Source: Pseudanabaena sp. M53BS1SP1A06MG (lineage in GTDB: Bacteria; Cyanobacteriota; Cyanobacteriia; Pseudanabaenales; Pseudanabaenaceae). From it: DNA of 36,611 nucleotides. The DNA is taken from positions 1 through 36,611 of the forward strand of contig JADBWH010000070.1 of assembly GCA_020404105.1 (NCBI GenBank). The letters are read 5' to 3'. The notes below the pieces were generated by a model that had not been told where the DNA came from, made no database searches, and saw nothing but the letters and a program-made list of their open reading frames with translations. The position numbers and the translations under genes are program-made. This document shows, piece after piece, positions 8,221-17,627 of this stretch. Every line of letters starts with the position of its first letter. Positions within the stretch are counted from its first letter, which is position 1.

Positions 8221-9777
8221 CTATCCCCGAATTACGACAATCTCCCTCCCCATCGGACTGATGACATTTTCGGTGGTTGTACGATCGCTAATCGGCGGCA
8301 AACCAGAACGGCGATCGAATATCACCAACCAACCTGTATCCAAACTCAACCCTGATAAATATTTATCCAACTGCGGCAATCCTTCCTTGATTGGATCTGG
8401 TCTTTTATCAGCCCAAACTTTCAACTCCATCGCCAAAGTTACCTTGCCATAGCGCAAACAGATATCCATTCTTCCCGAACCGATCGCATATTCCCGCTCC
8501 AATGTGCCATTACCATTAACCACTCGATGCAAAAATGCCATCATCACCAGATGCGGTGCAATTTCTGGATAGTTAGCACTATTAAATAATGGCTCTCCAT
8601 GTTGTCGCCAGAATTTAAGAAAAGCATCAAGCAGGACTTGAGCATTAAGACTGCCATCAGGATTTAGCCAGCTAGGTTGAATCATCGGCAGACTATCCTG
8701 CACACCTTGAGATAAAACTCTAGGAATCACTTCTTGATAAATTGGATTAGCAATCTTTAAGCCACCTTCCTGACTCCGCACCACTAAACCCAAATCCAAC
8801 AAATAGCGCCGATCATCATCTGGTGTATCTCCTAGCTCTAATCCAGATAAAATCGGTTGAATTATAGCTCTAACTCTATCTTCTCTTAATCTTTCGGCAA
8901 GACTATCCAGATGCGTATCCTGTCTTTTAATCAGTATTTCCTTTGCTTGATTTACCAACTCAGGAGTAATTGGAATAGATGGATCTTTAGCTATGTATTC
9001 AACAATTTCCTTGGCGATCGCATTTACCAACCAAGGCTGACCCTGCGTCAAAAGAAAAGCTAAATCAATAGCTTCAGTCGTAAATATCTGTCCTGTCGCT
9101 TCTGTATGTTGCTTATAAAGCCTATTAACATCCGCAAAAGTAAAGTTACTCAAAGTAAAAGATTGAACTTTGATATTAAATGGACTAGAAGATTGCAGAC
9201 GTTCGCTCCCTCCTGATGCATATTTATAATCCCTCACATCTCTCATCCCAATCAAGGCAAGTGACTGAGGAAATCCCTTAGGACGATTAGGATAACCAGA
9301 ACGAAACTGTCTTAGCACCGAAATTAAAGTTTCGTCACTCAAAGCATCAATTTCATCTACAAAAACAACTAGAGGCAAAGCCGATGCCATTGACCATGCC
9401 TGTAAGACCGTTTGCAAGTCAAGCTGACTAACACCTGTTTCCTGTTGAATTTGTGAGGGATTTGGTAATGGCAACTGCAAGAAACGAACTTGATTCCACC
9501 AACTATTTAAAATACTATTCTGCGCTAACTGGGGATCATGGGGAAATGCAGCTCCTACTTCAACCGATAACATCACGGCAACGTATTGACCACTCTCAGT
9601 CAAGTCTTTTGCGAGGTCGATCATTGCTGTACTTTTACCCGTCTGCCTTGGCGCATGAATTACAAAGTAGTTACGCTGAGCAATCAAGTCCACAAACGCA
9701 GGTAAGCGCTCCGTAGCTGACAACATGTAGTGAATGTCAGCTTGACAAGGGCCAGCAGTATTAAACCATTTTTTCAT
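8221..9777 (-). CDS. AAA ATPase with C-terminal PD-(D/E)XK nuclease domain
   Basis: A 518-residue protein. Walker A is APRQTGKST near residue 42 and Walker B is LPLVVFVDEIDALS near 136; an arginine-rich sensor region and a winged-helix-like middle follow. The C-terminal domain carries SGRMDICLRYG and LAMELKVW (about 432-452), which supply the D and ExK residues of a PD-(D/E)XK nuclease fold. The architecture resembles cyanobacterial AAA-like proteins with an appended nuclease (AAA-ATPase_like plus PDDEXK_9 type). The biological role is not established. Its position 650 bp from drmA suggests membership of the defence island. It is transcribed away from drmA. Confidence 0.82.
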   Translation of the reverse strand: MKKWFNTAGPCQADIHYMLSATERLPAFVDLIAQRNYFVIHAPRQTGKSTAMIDLAKDLTESGQYVAVMLSVEVGAAFPHDPQLAQNSILNSWWNQVRFLQLPLPNPSQIQQETGVSQLDLQTVLQAWSMASALPLVVFVDEIDALSDETLISVLRQFRSGYPNRPKGFPQSLALIGMRDVRDYKYASGGSERLQSSSPFNIKVQSFTLSNFTFADVNRLYKQHTEATGQIFTTEAIDLAFLLTQGQPWLVNAIAKEIVEYIAKDPSIPITPELVNQAKEILIKRQDTHLDSLAERLREDRVRAIIQPILSGLELGDTPDDDRRYLLDLGLVVRSQEGGLKIANPIYQEVIPRVLSQGVQDSLPMIQPSWLNPDGSLNAQVLLDAFLKFWRQHGEPLFNSANYPEIAPHLVMMAFLHRVVNGNGTLEREYAIGSGRMDICLRYGKVTLAMELKVWADKRPDPIKEGLPQLDKYLSGLSLDTGWLVIFDRRSGLPPISDRTTTENVISPMGREIVVIRG

Positions 9778-9884
9778 AACGACAGCTAACTAACGGGCAG
9801 ATACCCCTTCAATATATCGCAACGCGCTAAGCAAAGCCCTGAAACCTAGAAAACACATTGAGTAGCTAGACATAAGTAAACTAA

Positions 9885-9937
9885 AAACCGAGAGTTTTGT
9901 TCCGCCCGCTACGCGGGCGGAACAAAACTCTCGGTTT
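9885..9937. repeat. Perfect 25-bp-stem hairpin with GC-TAC-GC tip
   Basis: Two exact 25-base complementary arms surround TAC, with the tip CGCCCGC-TAC-GCGGGCG and outer bases AAACCGAGAG. GGGTTTTAATTAAG follows on the right; a similar ATTTTAATTAAG follows the hairpin at 26273-26329. Confidence 0.88.
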
Positions 9938-10429
9938 GGGTTTTAATTAAGTTGAGCTACTTAAAAGTACTAAGTATAAATATTTATTCGTATAAATTTA
10001 ATGGCAAATAAGTGACGATTATTTGTTGTTAGATATTTCTATGACAAGTTGAGAGTTAGAACTTGAAAACTATACATTTATGTAATACGAGCATGAGTTT
10101 GCTGCTGCGACAAAATTATGGTACCAACCTTCAAGGAAACGGAATCTAACATAGCTGCTTAAGGCTTTGGACAGCTTCAAGAGCTAAGAATTTTCGGCAA
10201 ACTGGTGCTTCCATCTGGGGAGACGAATCTAGGAAAACCCAACGATAAAATCAGTATTTCAAACTCAGTAGCAGCAAATTTATGGTATGAATGGCGACAA
10301 ACTTATAATCATAATCACAGTTTATTCACTGCTAATTCTTCAAAAATACATACTGAATGTAGTCTATCAAAGAATAACTAGCGTAAAATAACCACTAAAG
10401 ACGGCAAAATTATGCCATAGCAAAAGTTT
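9938..10429. other. Long gap before drmA; no supported gene
   Basis: AT-rich sequence. From about 10162 to 10381 the plus strand is open for about 70 codons (ELRIFGKLVLPSGETNLGKP...), ending in TAG at 10379-10381, but there is no plausible start and a TAA lies just upstream. It could be a decayed gene end or chance. The drmA promoter must lie here or just upstream; I cannot point to a convincing -35/-10 pair. Confidence 0.4.
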
Positions 10430-13400
10430 ATGCAAATTATCAAGCTTCCTCGCCAAGAATTCGATCAGATGAACCTCGGAGAAATCAATCAGCAATTGCA
10501 AGATGGAAAAGTTCAACTCGATTGGAATCTCGTCGAAGAAGTTAGCGATCGCCATTTGGAAATATTACTGCAAGGTTTGAGTATTGCAGCGCATGAGAAA
10601 GTGTTGGGAACGGAAACTATTTCACCAAGATTATGCGATCGCATTAATCGAGTCATCGATAAATTATCGTCAGGGAAATCATCGGAAAAAAACAAGCCAA
10701 GAATACAGGGTAAGCTCTTAGAAGAACAATTTATTCCCGCCACAAGTCAACCGCAAGATGGTCAAGGGGAATTACTGAGGACAGAATTTGTCGTTCCATT
10801 GCAGAACGTAGAACAGGAAAAGATTCTCCAAAAGGCAACGCCTAGGGAGATCCGAGAGAAGTTGGTGACAATGATTTATAAGGATTTGCTGGGACCTGTA
10901 AATGGTGAGCATGAGGAGGTTGATGAGGATAGAGTTAGCCTCACTGAACGCTATCTAGTTGGAGCGATCGCTCCTCGTAAACGCTATACCAAAGTTACAT
11001 CTAGCGATGAGCTTGGAGATAAAATTGGTGATGAAATAGATATTACTCAAGAAGAAGATCCTGCCCAACAGGATAATCTAGCGATCGCAGGTAAAAAGAA
11101 TATTGATGATGGTGATACGGAGGAGGTCGCACCACCTAGCAGCTTATTTCCATCGTCAATTGGTTTGAGTTTTTGTGTAGATGGTGATTTTGAAGAGATT
11201 GATATTCATGCTAGTTGGGGCTATTACCAAAAAAGGGAAAGCGAAGTAATTACTAATGATAAAAATAATCCGAAGATAGTTTGGAAGCGCAGAACGATCA
11301 AGGGCGATCGCCTATTCAAATTAGCCGATATTGCGGCAACTGCTGAACAGACAAGGGAATGGCTGCCCGATCCCGAAAATGCCCCTGCGGTAGTCTTGCG
11401 GGTGCGTTGCCGCAAAATTGAGCATGATTGGATTGTGACGATCTTTTTAGAAAATTGTCAAACGGAACCTGCGCGAAACCGTGATTCAGCTTGGCTGTTT
11501 CAACCAGAGATTAAGGTGCGAGGTCGTAATCCCCATCAGGCAATTTTTATACGGAAACCGCTTAGCAGCAGTGATAGTCTTGATGGCGACCTGCGTTATG
11601 AACAGGAATCTTTGCAACTTCTGTATCGTAACTGTATTGAATTTGCGGTAGGGCATAATACTAGCGTCCATGCGGAAGTTGTAAATGACGCTGCATCAAA
11701 ACAAAATGATCGCGCGATCAGTCTTACCACTAGCGCAATTCCTAGACATATCGTTCCCAATACCACGCCGCCCGATGAGCGAGAAATACCTGCCCTCAAG
11801 GGCTTGATCTTAGATATGAAAGTACTGGCTCAAGTTGAAGCGGAGGCATTGCCGCCAATTCTCGACCCACTTGTGAATGCCTATGAGCAATGGTTACAGG
11901 TTCAGCAAATAAATAAAGAGCAATTACCAAATAGTCCCAGCTTCTATAAACAAGCTGCCGATCGCAATCTCAAGGATTGTCAAGAGGCTCTCAAGCGAAT
12001 TCGTGCAGGAATTGAGATATTAGCAACCAATCCGCAAGCGGTCGAAGCTTTTCAGTTTATGAATGCCGCAATGGCTCAGCAACGGATTCATGGTCTCTAT
12101 GCTGAACAGAAAAGACAGGGTAAGGAGAAAACCCTTAGTGATTTTGAGAAGACTGAGAATTATAGTTGGAGGACTTTTCAGCTTGCATTTATTTTGATTA
12201 ATTTACCGAGTTTAACCGATCTGCATCATCCTGATCGCCAAACCGATCAGAAGGCAATCTGCGATCTGCTCTGGTTTCCTACTGGTGGCGGTAAAACTGA
12301 GGCATATCTAGGACTAACTGCTTATACCTTAGCGATGCGGCGCTTGCAGGGTGTGGTGTCTGGACATGATGGAGAACATGGTGTGGCGGTATTGATGCGC
12401 TACACATTACGATTGCTGACGTTGCAACAGTTTCAACGTGCTACGACGCTGATCTGTGCCTGTGAGTCTCTGCGGCGCAAAGATGTGACTAAGTGGGGAA
12501 GGGAACCCTTTCGGATTGGGCTATGGGTGGGAAATAATAGCACTCCTAATAGAACAGAACAGAGTGAAGAAACGATCAAACAACTCAAGGGACAGCATCA
12601 GGGACAAAACTATAGTAGTTCCTCTGGTACGCCCCATCAGCTTACTAATTGTCCTTGGTGTGGATCGGTAATTGATGCGGGAAAAGATATTGAAGTGCTT
12701 TCCTTTGAAAAAAATATTGGCAGAACTCTTGTTTATTGCAGCGATCGCCTAGGCAATTGTTTATTCGGTCGCAGGCACTCACCTAATGAAGGCTTACCGA
12801 TTGTGGTAGTTGATGAAGAAATCTATCGCCGATTGCCGTCTTTGGTAATTGCCACGGTCGATAAGTTCGCGCAGATGCCTTGGAATGGCAAAATCCAGAT
12901 GCTGTTTGGGAAAGTGAATGGCTATTGCGATCGCCATGGATTTCGATGTCCCGACCTTGAAGATAACGACAGTCATCCCAAAAAGGGAAATTTACCCGCC
13001 GCCAAAACTAGTCCCCATTTGCCCTTACGTCCGCCTGACCTGATCATTCAGGATGAGTTGCACCTGATTAGCGGCGCATTGGGGAGCATGGTGGGACTCT
13101 ATGAAACAGCGATCGATCGCCTCTGCACATGGGATGTCAATGGTCAGCAAGTACGTCCCAAGGTGATTGCTTCGACAGCAACAATTCGCCAAGCACGTCA
13201 TCAAGTCCATCAACTCTTTTTGCGCGAGGTGAAGATATTTCCACCACAGGCGATCGACATCGAAGATAATTTCTTCTCGCGGCAGCGTCCACCAAGCAAT
13301 GAACATTCTGGGCGCTTGTATCTCGGCATTTGCGCCCCTGGTCGGCGGCTTAAGGCAGCATTGATTCGAGTCTATTTAGTGGCGCTATCGGCGGCGCAGC

Positions 13401-14386
13401 AACTGATGAATGATGGCTATGATGCCGATCCTTGGATGACGTTGGTGGGTTATTTTAATTCCTTGCGTGAGCTAGGGGGAACGCGCCGTCTTGTGGACGA
13501 TGACATCACTACGCGCTTGTCAAAAATGGAAGCAAGAGGTTTAGCCAAACGTTATCTCAACAAGATCGAAGAACTCACTTCGCGCAAAAGTTCGACAGAT
13601 ATTCCCACAATTCTCGATGCTTTAGAAATTAAGTTTACGGGAGCCAAAGATAAGAAGCAGCAAAAACCCCTTGATCTAATTTTGGCAACCAATATGATCT
13701 CTGTGGGTGTGGATGTGAAGCGGTTGGGGCTAATGGTGGCTTGTGGTCAGCCCAAAAATACGGCGGAATATATTCAAGCCACATCGCGGGTGGGGCGGAG
13801 TCATCCAGGACTAGTTTTGACGGTGTATAACTGGGCAAGACCGAGGGATTTATCGCACTATGAGCGCTTTGAGCATTATCATGCGACTTTTTATCAGCAC
13901 GTTGAGCCATTGTCGGTAACGCCATTTTCTTCAGGAGCTTTGGATCGTGGTTTAGCGGCCCTATTTATTTCGTTGGTGAGGTTGAGTGGGTTTGAGTTTA
14001 ATGATGATGATGGAGCCGCCAGAATGATTGCCGAAAATTTTGAACATCCTGATGTAATTGCTAGCATGGAGGCGATCGCCGATCGCATTAGTCAAAGTTT
14101 TCAAAATCCTGACTTAAAGGAGGGAATTCTCTATCAACTGTATGGACTGCGCGATAAGTGGGCAAGGGCTGCAAGACCCAATGAAGCAGGGACAAGGTTA
14201 CAATTCAAGGCTTCCAGTCGTGGCGATACAACGGTTTCGCTTTTAAAGAATATTGCTCAAGATCCTGACGATTATTTTGCCTGTTTAAATTCCCTTCGCA
14301 ATGTCGAACCTGCTGCACCACTAATCTTTGTCGATAAAGCTCCTGATAATGAAAGCGATCGCTTGCCAGAACCATTCGTATCTTAA
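10430..14386 (+). CDS. drmA: DISARM helicase DrmA
   Basis: A 1318-residue superfamily 2 helicase. The N-terminal third is specific to the family (LVTMIYKDLLGPVNG near 144, ERYLVGAIAPRKRY). Walker A is LLWFPTGGGKTEAYLGL near 613 and motif II is DLIIQDELHLISGALGSM near 867 (DELH). ASTATIRQA is motif III, and a four-cysteine element (CPWCG...CSDRLGNC) lies between the motifs. The C-terminal lobe has ATNMISVGVDVKRLG and QATSRVGRSHPG near 1115. Gene size, motifs and the following drmB and drmC identify DISARM, in which DrmA and DrmB form the DNA-engaging core that blocks incoming phage DNA. ATG at 10430 is the first in-frame start. A 53-bp hairpin overlaps the stop codon. GCGATCGC sites within it suggest long residence in a cyanobacterial genome. 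Confidence 0.92.
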   Translation: MQIIKLPRQEFDQMNLGEINQQLQDGKVQLDWNLVEEVSDRHLEILLQGLSIAAHEKVLGTETISPRLCDRINRVIDKLSSGKSSEKNKPRIQGKLLEEQFIPATSQPQDGQGELLRTEFVVPLQNVEQEKILQKATPREIREKLVTMIYKDLLGPVNGEHEEVDEDRVSLTERYLVGAIAPRKRYTKVTSSDELGDKIGDEIDITQEEDPAQQDNLAIAGKKNIDDGDTEEVAPPSSLFPSSIGLSFCVDGDFEEIDIHASWGYYQKRESEVITNDKNNPKIVWKRRTIKGDRLFKLADIAATAEQTREWLPDPENAPAVVLRVRCRKIEHDWIVTIFLENCQTEPARNRDSAWLFQPEIKVRGRNPHQAIFIRKPLSSSDSLDGDLRYEQESLQLLYRNCIEFAVGHNTSVHAEVVNDAASKQNDRAISLTTSAIPRHIVPNTTPPDEREIPALKGLILDMKVLAQVEAEALPPILDPLVNAYEQWLQVQQINKEQLPNSPSFYKQAADRNLKDCQEALKRIRAGIEILATNPQAVEAFQFMNAAMAQQRIHGLYAEQKRQGKEKTLSDFEKTENYSWRTFQLAFILINLPSLTDLHHPDRQTDQKAICDLLWFPTGGGKTEAYLGLTAYTLAMRRLQGVVSGHDGEHGVAVLMRYTLRLLTLQQFQRATTLICACESLRRKDVTKWGREPFRIGLWVGNNSTPNRTEQSEETIKQLKGQHQGQNYSSSSGTPHQLTNCPWCGSVIDAGKDIEVLSFEKNIGRTLVYCSDRLGNCLFGRRHSPNEGLPIVVVDEEIYRRLPSLVIATVDKFAQMPWNGKIQMLFGKVNGYCDRHGFRCPDLEDNDSHPKKGNLPAAKTSPHLPLRPPDLIIQDELHLISGALGSMVGLYETAIDRLCTWDVNGQQVRPKVIASTATIRQARHQVHQLFLREVKIFPPQAIDIEDNFFSRQRPPSNEHSGRLYLGICAPGRRLKAALIRVYLVALSAAQQLMNDGYDADPWMTLVGYFNSLRELGGTRRLVDDDITTRLSKMEARGLAKRYLNKIEELTSRKSSTDIPTILDALEIKFTGAKDKKQQKPLDLILATNMISVGVDVKRLGLMVACGQPKNTAEYIQATSRVGRSHPGLVLTVYNWARPRDLSHYERFEHYHATFYQHVEPLSVTPFSSGALDRGLAALFISLVRLSGFEFNDDDGAARMIAENFEHPDVIASMEAIADRISQSFQNPDLKEGILYQLYGLRDKWARAARPNEAGTRLQFKASSRGDTTVSLLKNIAQDPDDYFACLNSLRNVEPAAPLIFVDKAPDNESDRLPEPFVS

Positions 14387-14438
14387 AACCCGAAGGGAGA
14401 GATGCGGCGCTCCGCGCCGCATCTCTCCCTTCGGGTTT
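14386..14438. repeat. Perfect 25-bp-stem hairpin at the drmA stop codon
   Basis: Exact 25-base arms surround TCC, with the tip GCGGCGC-TCC-GCGCCGC and outer bases AAACCCGAAG. It overlaps the last base of the drmA stop codon and may act as a processing or termination structure between drmA and the Uma2 gene. Confidence 0.88.
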
Positions 14439-14501
14439 GGTGTCCTAATCAGGCTGACGACAGCTATAATTTAATCAAAGATCCTAAGTCAAGAGTTAAC
14501 T

Positions 14502-15299
14502 ATGGTAGCCATCACTGAACCGCGATCGCTTTCCAAATCCACTGACAGTAATCTAAATGATACCAATCCCCATGAACCAGAGATAATCTATCCCACATCG
14601 GACGGTGAACCCTTGGCAGAAACTCAGGAACATAGCTGGGCAATTTTGATGACCCTAAATCTGCTCGCGCAATATTTGACAGGTAAACAGGCTGTTGTCT
14701 TTGCAAATCAGTTTTTTTATTACATTGAGAAAAAGCCTACGGCACGAGTTGCCCCTGACGTGATGGTGATCTTTGATATTCCTGTGAAGATGTATGGCAA
14801 TTACAAATTATGGGAAGATCAACAAACACCAGCGATCATTTTTGAAATGACCTCCAAAGGGACAAAAGAGACGGATCTAAATTTCAAAAAGACTTTGTAT
14901 GAGCAGCTAGGCATACAGGAATATTGGCTGTTTGATCCCTATGGTGAATGGATTCCCGAACAGCTACGGGGCTATCGCCTCAATGATGAAGGCTTGTATA
15001 AACCAATCAAAGATAATTGCAGTGAAGTTTTACAGTTGCGACTGCAACCAGATGGTTATTTGTTGAGTTTCTATCGTTTAGACAATAATCAAAAATTGCT
15101 CACTCCCGATGAATTATTGTTAGCTTCGCAGGAAGCCCGTCAACAAGTTGAAGAGGCTATGCAACAAGTCGAGGAGGCTACTCGGCAAGCTCAAGATGCT
15201 ATGCAACAAGCTCAAGATGCTATGCAACAAGCTCAAGCAGAAAAATCCAGAGCCGATCGCCTTGCGGAAAAGTTGCGTCAGTTAGGGGTTGAATTATAA
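14502..15299 (+). CDS. Uma2-family (DUF820) putative endonuclease with C-terminal coiled coil
   Basis: A 265-residue protein of the PD-(D/E)XK-like Uma2 family, which is greatly expanded in cyanobacteria. Recognisable parts are ARVAPDVMVIFDIP (residues 83-96), PAIIFEMTSKGTKETDLNFKK (about 109-130) and YEQLGIQEYWLFDPYGEW. The glutamate and downstream lysine are present, but the usual ExxSPST wording is altered. The last 65 residues are a Q/A/E-rich coiled coil with near-identical repeats (QQVEEA, RQAQDA, QQAQDA). It is placed between drmA and drmB and flanked by two perfect hairpins, so it looks like a cassette added to the DISARM operon. Whether it takes part in defence is unknown. Confidence 0.85.
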   Translation: MVAITEPRSLSKSTDSNLNDTNPHEPEIIYPTSDGEPLAETQEHSWAILMTLNLLAQYLTGKQAVVFANQFFYYIEKKPTARVAPDVMVIFDIPVKMYGNYKLWEDQQTPAIIFEMTSKGTKETDLNFKKTLYEQLGIQEYWLFDPYGEWIPEQLRGYRLNDEGLYKPIKDNCSEVLQLRLQPDGYLLSFYRLDNNQKLLTPDELLLASQEARQQVEEAMQQVEEATRQAQDAMQQAQDAMQQAQAEKSRADRLAEKLRQLGVEL

Positions 15300-15350
15300 A
15301 ACCCAAGAAGCTAGTGGCGGCGCTTCGCGCCGCCACTAGCTTCTTGGGTT
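15300..15350. repeat. Perfect 24-bp-stem hairpin after the Uma2 gene
   Basis: Exact 24-base arms surround TTC, with the tip GGCGGCGC-TTC-GCGCCGCC and outer bases AACCCAAGAAG. It starts directly after the Uma2 stop codon and 24 bp before drmB. The outer bases resemble those of the hairpin at 14386, but the inner arms differ. Confidence 0.88.
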
Positions 15351-15373
15351 GACTATGGCTATAAATCAAAAAA

Positions 15374-17242
15374 ATGACAAATAGATATCGCATTGGTGAA
15401 CTTCGTCCTAGTCAGATTATGTTTAGTTATGGCATCGGCGCGATCGCGGATTTGCCTAACTTAGCGGCGATGGTGATGGGGCTAGAGGATTGGCAACGTC
15501 AACATACACAAGTAATTAGCGAAGATCGACTGTTAGCGGCAGTGCAAGAGCAACTGGGGGGACAGGTACAGCAATTAGTTAGTTTACCAATTCCTGAAGA
15601 AGAATCCCGTCACCCCTATCTCAATCAGCAACCAAACCTTGAAGGAATCCCCGTTGCGCCGTTTCCGACTTGGATGGTATGCCCTAAGTGCGATCTGCTT
15701 GCGCCGATTACCGATGAACTTTTTGAATTAAAAACACCACGCAATCGCCATAGTGAAGCCGCTTATCACCATGTCAACTGTACGAAGGGAATTACCCCAA
15801 GAGTGATTCCTGTGAGATTTCTCACCGCTTGCGAAAAGGGACATCTTGATGATTTTCCTTGGCGCTATTTTGTACATCGTGGGAGTAGTGATTGCAAGGG
15901 ATCGTTGCGGTTAATTGAGCCGAGTGTGTCGGGAGCCGTGACCGATATTATGATTAAGTGTGATACCTGTGGGGCGAGTCGGCGGATGTCCGATGCTTTT
16001 GGGCTGTCGGGCAAACAAAATATGCCCCGTTGTCGCGGTCGCCATCCCCATTTACGGAGCTTTGACGATAAGTGCGATCGCCAAATGAAAACTATGCTTT
16101 TGGGAGCGTCGAATAGTTGGTTTTCCCTGAGTCTATCGGCGCTATCGATTCCCAATGCTGAGAATAAATTAGAACAATATATTGATAGCTATTGGTTGAC
16201 CCTAGAAGAAGCTGATAGTGCTGATACTTTGAAAGCTTTTCTCAGGCTTTTACAAAAACAGGGTAAAGCCTACGAGCTAGAGAATTATGATATTCAAGAA
16301 ATTTGGCAAGCGATCGCCAAGCGTAAGAACGGCTCTAGCCAAGAGAGTAATGATCATATTTCGCGCAGCGATCTCAAAACTCCTGAATGGCTCAAATTTA
16401 AAAGCGTGACGGGGCTTGAGGATCGCGGCAAGGACTGGCGACTGAAGGCGATCGCGCCACCTGTCGATTTTGACAAGGTGATTTCCAAAGTAATTCTGGT
16501 GGAAAAATTGCGAGAAGTGCGATCGCTAATTGGCTTTACCCGCATTCAGTCCTCTGGTGATTTTACTGATACAGGAGAGGTTCCTAAGGAATATCGAGCG
16601 CCCCTCAGTCGCCGTGATCCAACTTGGGTTCCTGCGATGGAAGTGCGTGGCGAGGGGATTTTTATTGAATTTAATGAGACAGCCCTGCAAGCATGGGAGC
16701 AACAACCCGCAGTCAAAAAGCAACATATTCAAGTTAGAGAAGCCCATAAAAATTGGCTCAATCAGCGCAATCCCGAACTAGTGGATAAAATCTCCACTCC
16801 TGATATGCGCTATTTATTGATTCATTCCTTTTCCCATGCCCTGATGCGTCAGTTGGCGATCGAATGTGGCTACAATGCCGCGAGTCTGCGGGAACGCATT
16901 TATGCTCAGGTCGCAACTAGCGATCGCCAAGCACAGGCAGGTTTATTAATCTATACGGCGGCTCCTGACAGTGAAGGAACATTGGGCGGTTTGGTATATC
17001 TTGGCGAAGCGCCAAGGCTCAATCATCATATCCACCAAGCCCTTGAGTCTATCAGGATCTGCACCTCTGACCCTCTCTGTGCCGAGCATGACCCTGCTGG
17101 CGATCGCGTTTCTCTGCATTGGGCAGCTTGTCACGCCTGTTTATTTAGTCCTGAGACTTCTTGCGAGAGGGGCAATAAGTTTTTAGACCGCGCTTTACTA
17201 GTTCCTACCTTCTCGCAAACAGATATTTGTTTTTTTAATTAA
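15374..17242 (+). CDS. drmB: DISARM protein DrmB (DUF1998)
   Basis: A 622-residue protein beginning with the family's opening LRPSQIMFSYGIGAIADLPN. Several cysteine pairs are visible: CPKC near 103, CEKGHLDDFPW near 155, CDTCG near 196, and the C-terminal CHAC...CERGNKFLDR in the DUF1998 domain. The C-terminal region also has LIHSFSHALMRQLAIECGY and GTLGGLVYLGE. DrmB works with the helicase DrmA in DISARM. ATG 15374 fits; there is no obvious Shine-Dalgarno, which is common in cyanobacteria. The gene is separated from drmA by the Uma2 cassette and from drmC by about 385 bp of repeats. Confidence 0.92.
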   Translation: MTNRYRIGELRPSQIMFSYGIGAIADLPNLAAMVMGLEDWQRQHTQVISEDRLLAAVQEQLGGQVQQLVSLPIPEEESRHPYLNQQPNLEGIPVAPFPTWMVCPKCDLLAPITDELFELKTPRNRHSEAAYHHVNCTKGITPRVIPVRFLTACEKGHLDDFPWRYFVHRGSSDCKGSLRLIEPSVSGAVTDIMIKCDTCGASRRMSDAFGLSGKQNMPRCRGRHPHLRSFDDKCDRQMKTMLLGASNSWFSLSLSALSIPNAENKLEQYIDSYWLTLEEADSADTLKAFLRLLQKQGKAYELENYDIQEIWQAIAKRKNGSSQESNDHISRSDLKTPEWLKFKSVTGLEDRGKDWRLKAIAPPVDFDKVISKVILVEKLREVRSLIGFTRIQSSGDFTDTGEVPKEYRAPLSRRDPTWVPAMEVRGEGIFIEFNETALQAWEQQPAVKKQHIQVREAHKNWLNQRNPELVDKISTPDMRYLLIHSFSHALMRQLAIECGYNAASLRERIYAQVATSDRQAQAGLLIYTAAPDSEGTLGGLVYLGEAPRLNHHIHQALESIRICTSDPLCAEHDPAGDRVSLHWAACHACLFSPETSCERGNKFLDRALLVPTFSQTDICFFN

Positions 17243-17243
17243 A

Positions 17244-17399
17244 AACTGATGTTACGTGGAAGTTTCTAAGACCCTCACCCCTAGCCCCTCTCCCATTAAG
17301 GGAGAGGGGAACAAGAAATTAGTCTAGCTCCCCCTCTCCCATCGAGGGAGAGGGGGCAGGGGGGGTGAGGGTGATATTTGTTCCACGGTAACATCAGTT
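17244..17399. repeat. 156-bp element with terminal inverted repeats and polypyrimidine core
   Basis: The ends AACTGATGTTACGTGGAA (17244-17261) and TTCCACGGTAACATCAGTT (17381-17399) are complementary except for one extra base. The core is made of CCCTCACCCCTAGCCCCTCTCCC-type blocks and their complements, the same kind of sequence inserted in drmMI at 22699-22795. It starts 2 bp after the drmB stop codon. Confidence 0.75.
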
Positions 17400-17430
17400 A
17401 AAAAGATCAAATAGATAGAAGCGGTCTTTT

Positions 17431-17499
17431 GTAGGGGCAGAGCATTCCTGCCAAAATTTAGGCTTTACACCACAGTGTTACAACAGGAATGCTCTGCCC
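17431..17499. repeat. GTAGGGGCAGAGCATT palindromic element
   Basis: The left arm GGGCAGAGCATTCCTG is complementary to the right arm CAGGAATGCTCTGCCC (17484-17499), with a loop of about 35 bases. It is one of several related elements in the island. Confidence 0.7.
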
Positions 17500-17540
17500 A
17501 GAAATTAACGCTATTAAAGGTTATCTGCAAACCGAGGAAG

Positions 17541-17610
17541 AGGGTAGAGCATTTGCAGATCTAGATTTCAGTGATGATTTAAAAATTGTGGCGCAAATGC
17601 TCTACCCCTA
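17541..17610. repeat. GTAGGGGTAGAGCATTTGC palindromic element
   Basis: The left arm AGGGTAGAGCATTTGC pairs with GCAAATGCTCTACCCCT near 17592-17608. It ends 17 bp before the chosen drmC start. With the two elements before it, it fills the drmB-drmC gap (17243-17627). Confidence 0.7.
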
Positions 17611-17627
17611 CAAATTTTTGTGTAATT

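Noticed and set aside
17586-17627. Upstream extension of drmC
   Set aside because: These codons fall in a palindromic repeat and begin with TTG; the ATG at 17628 gives a normal DrmC start.
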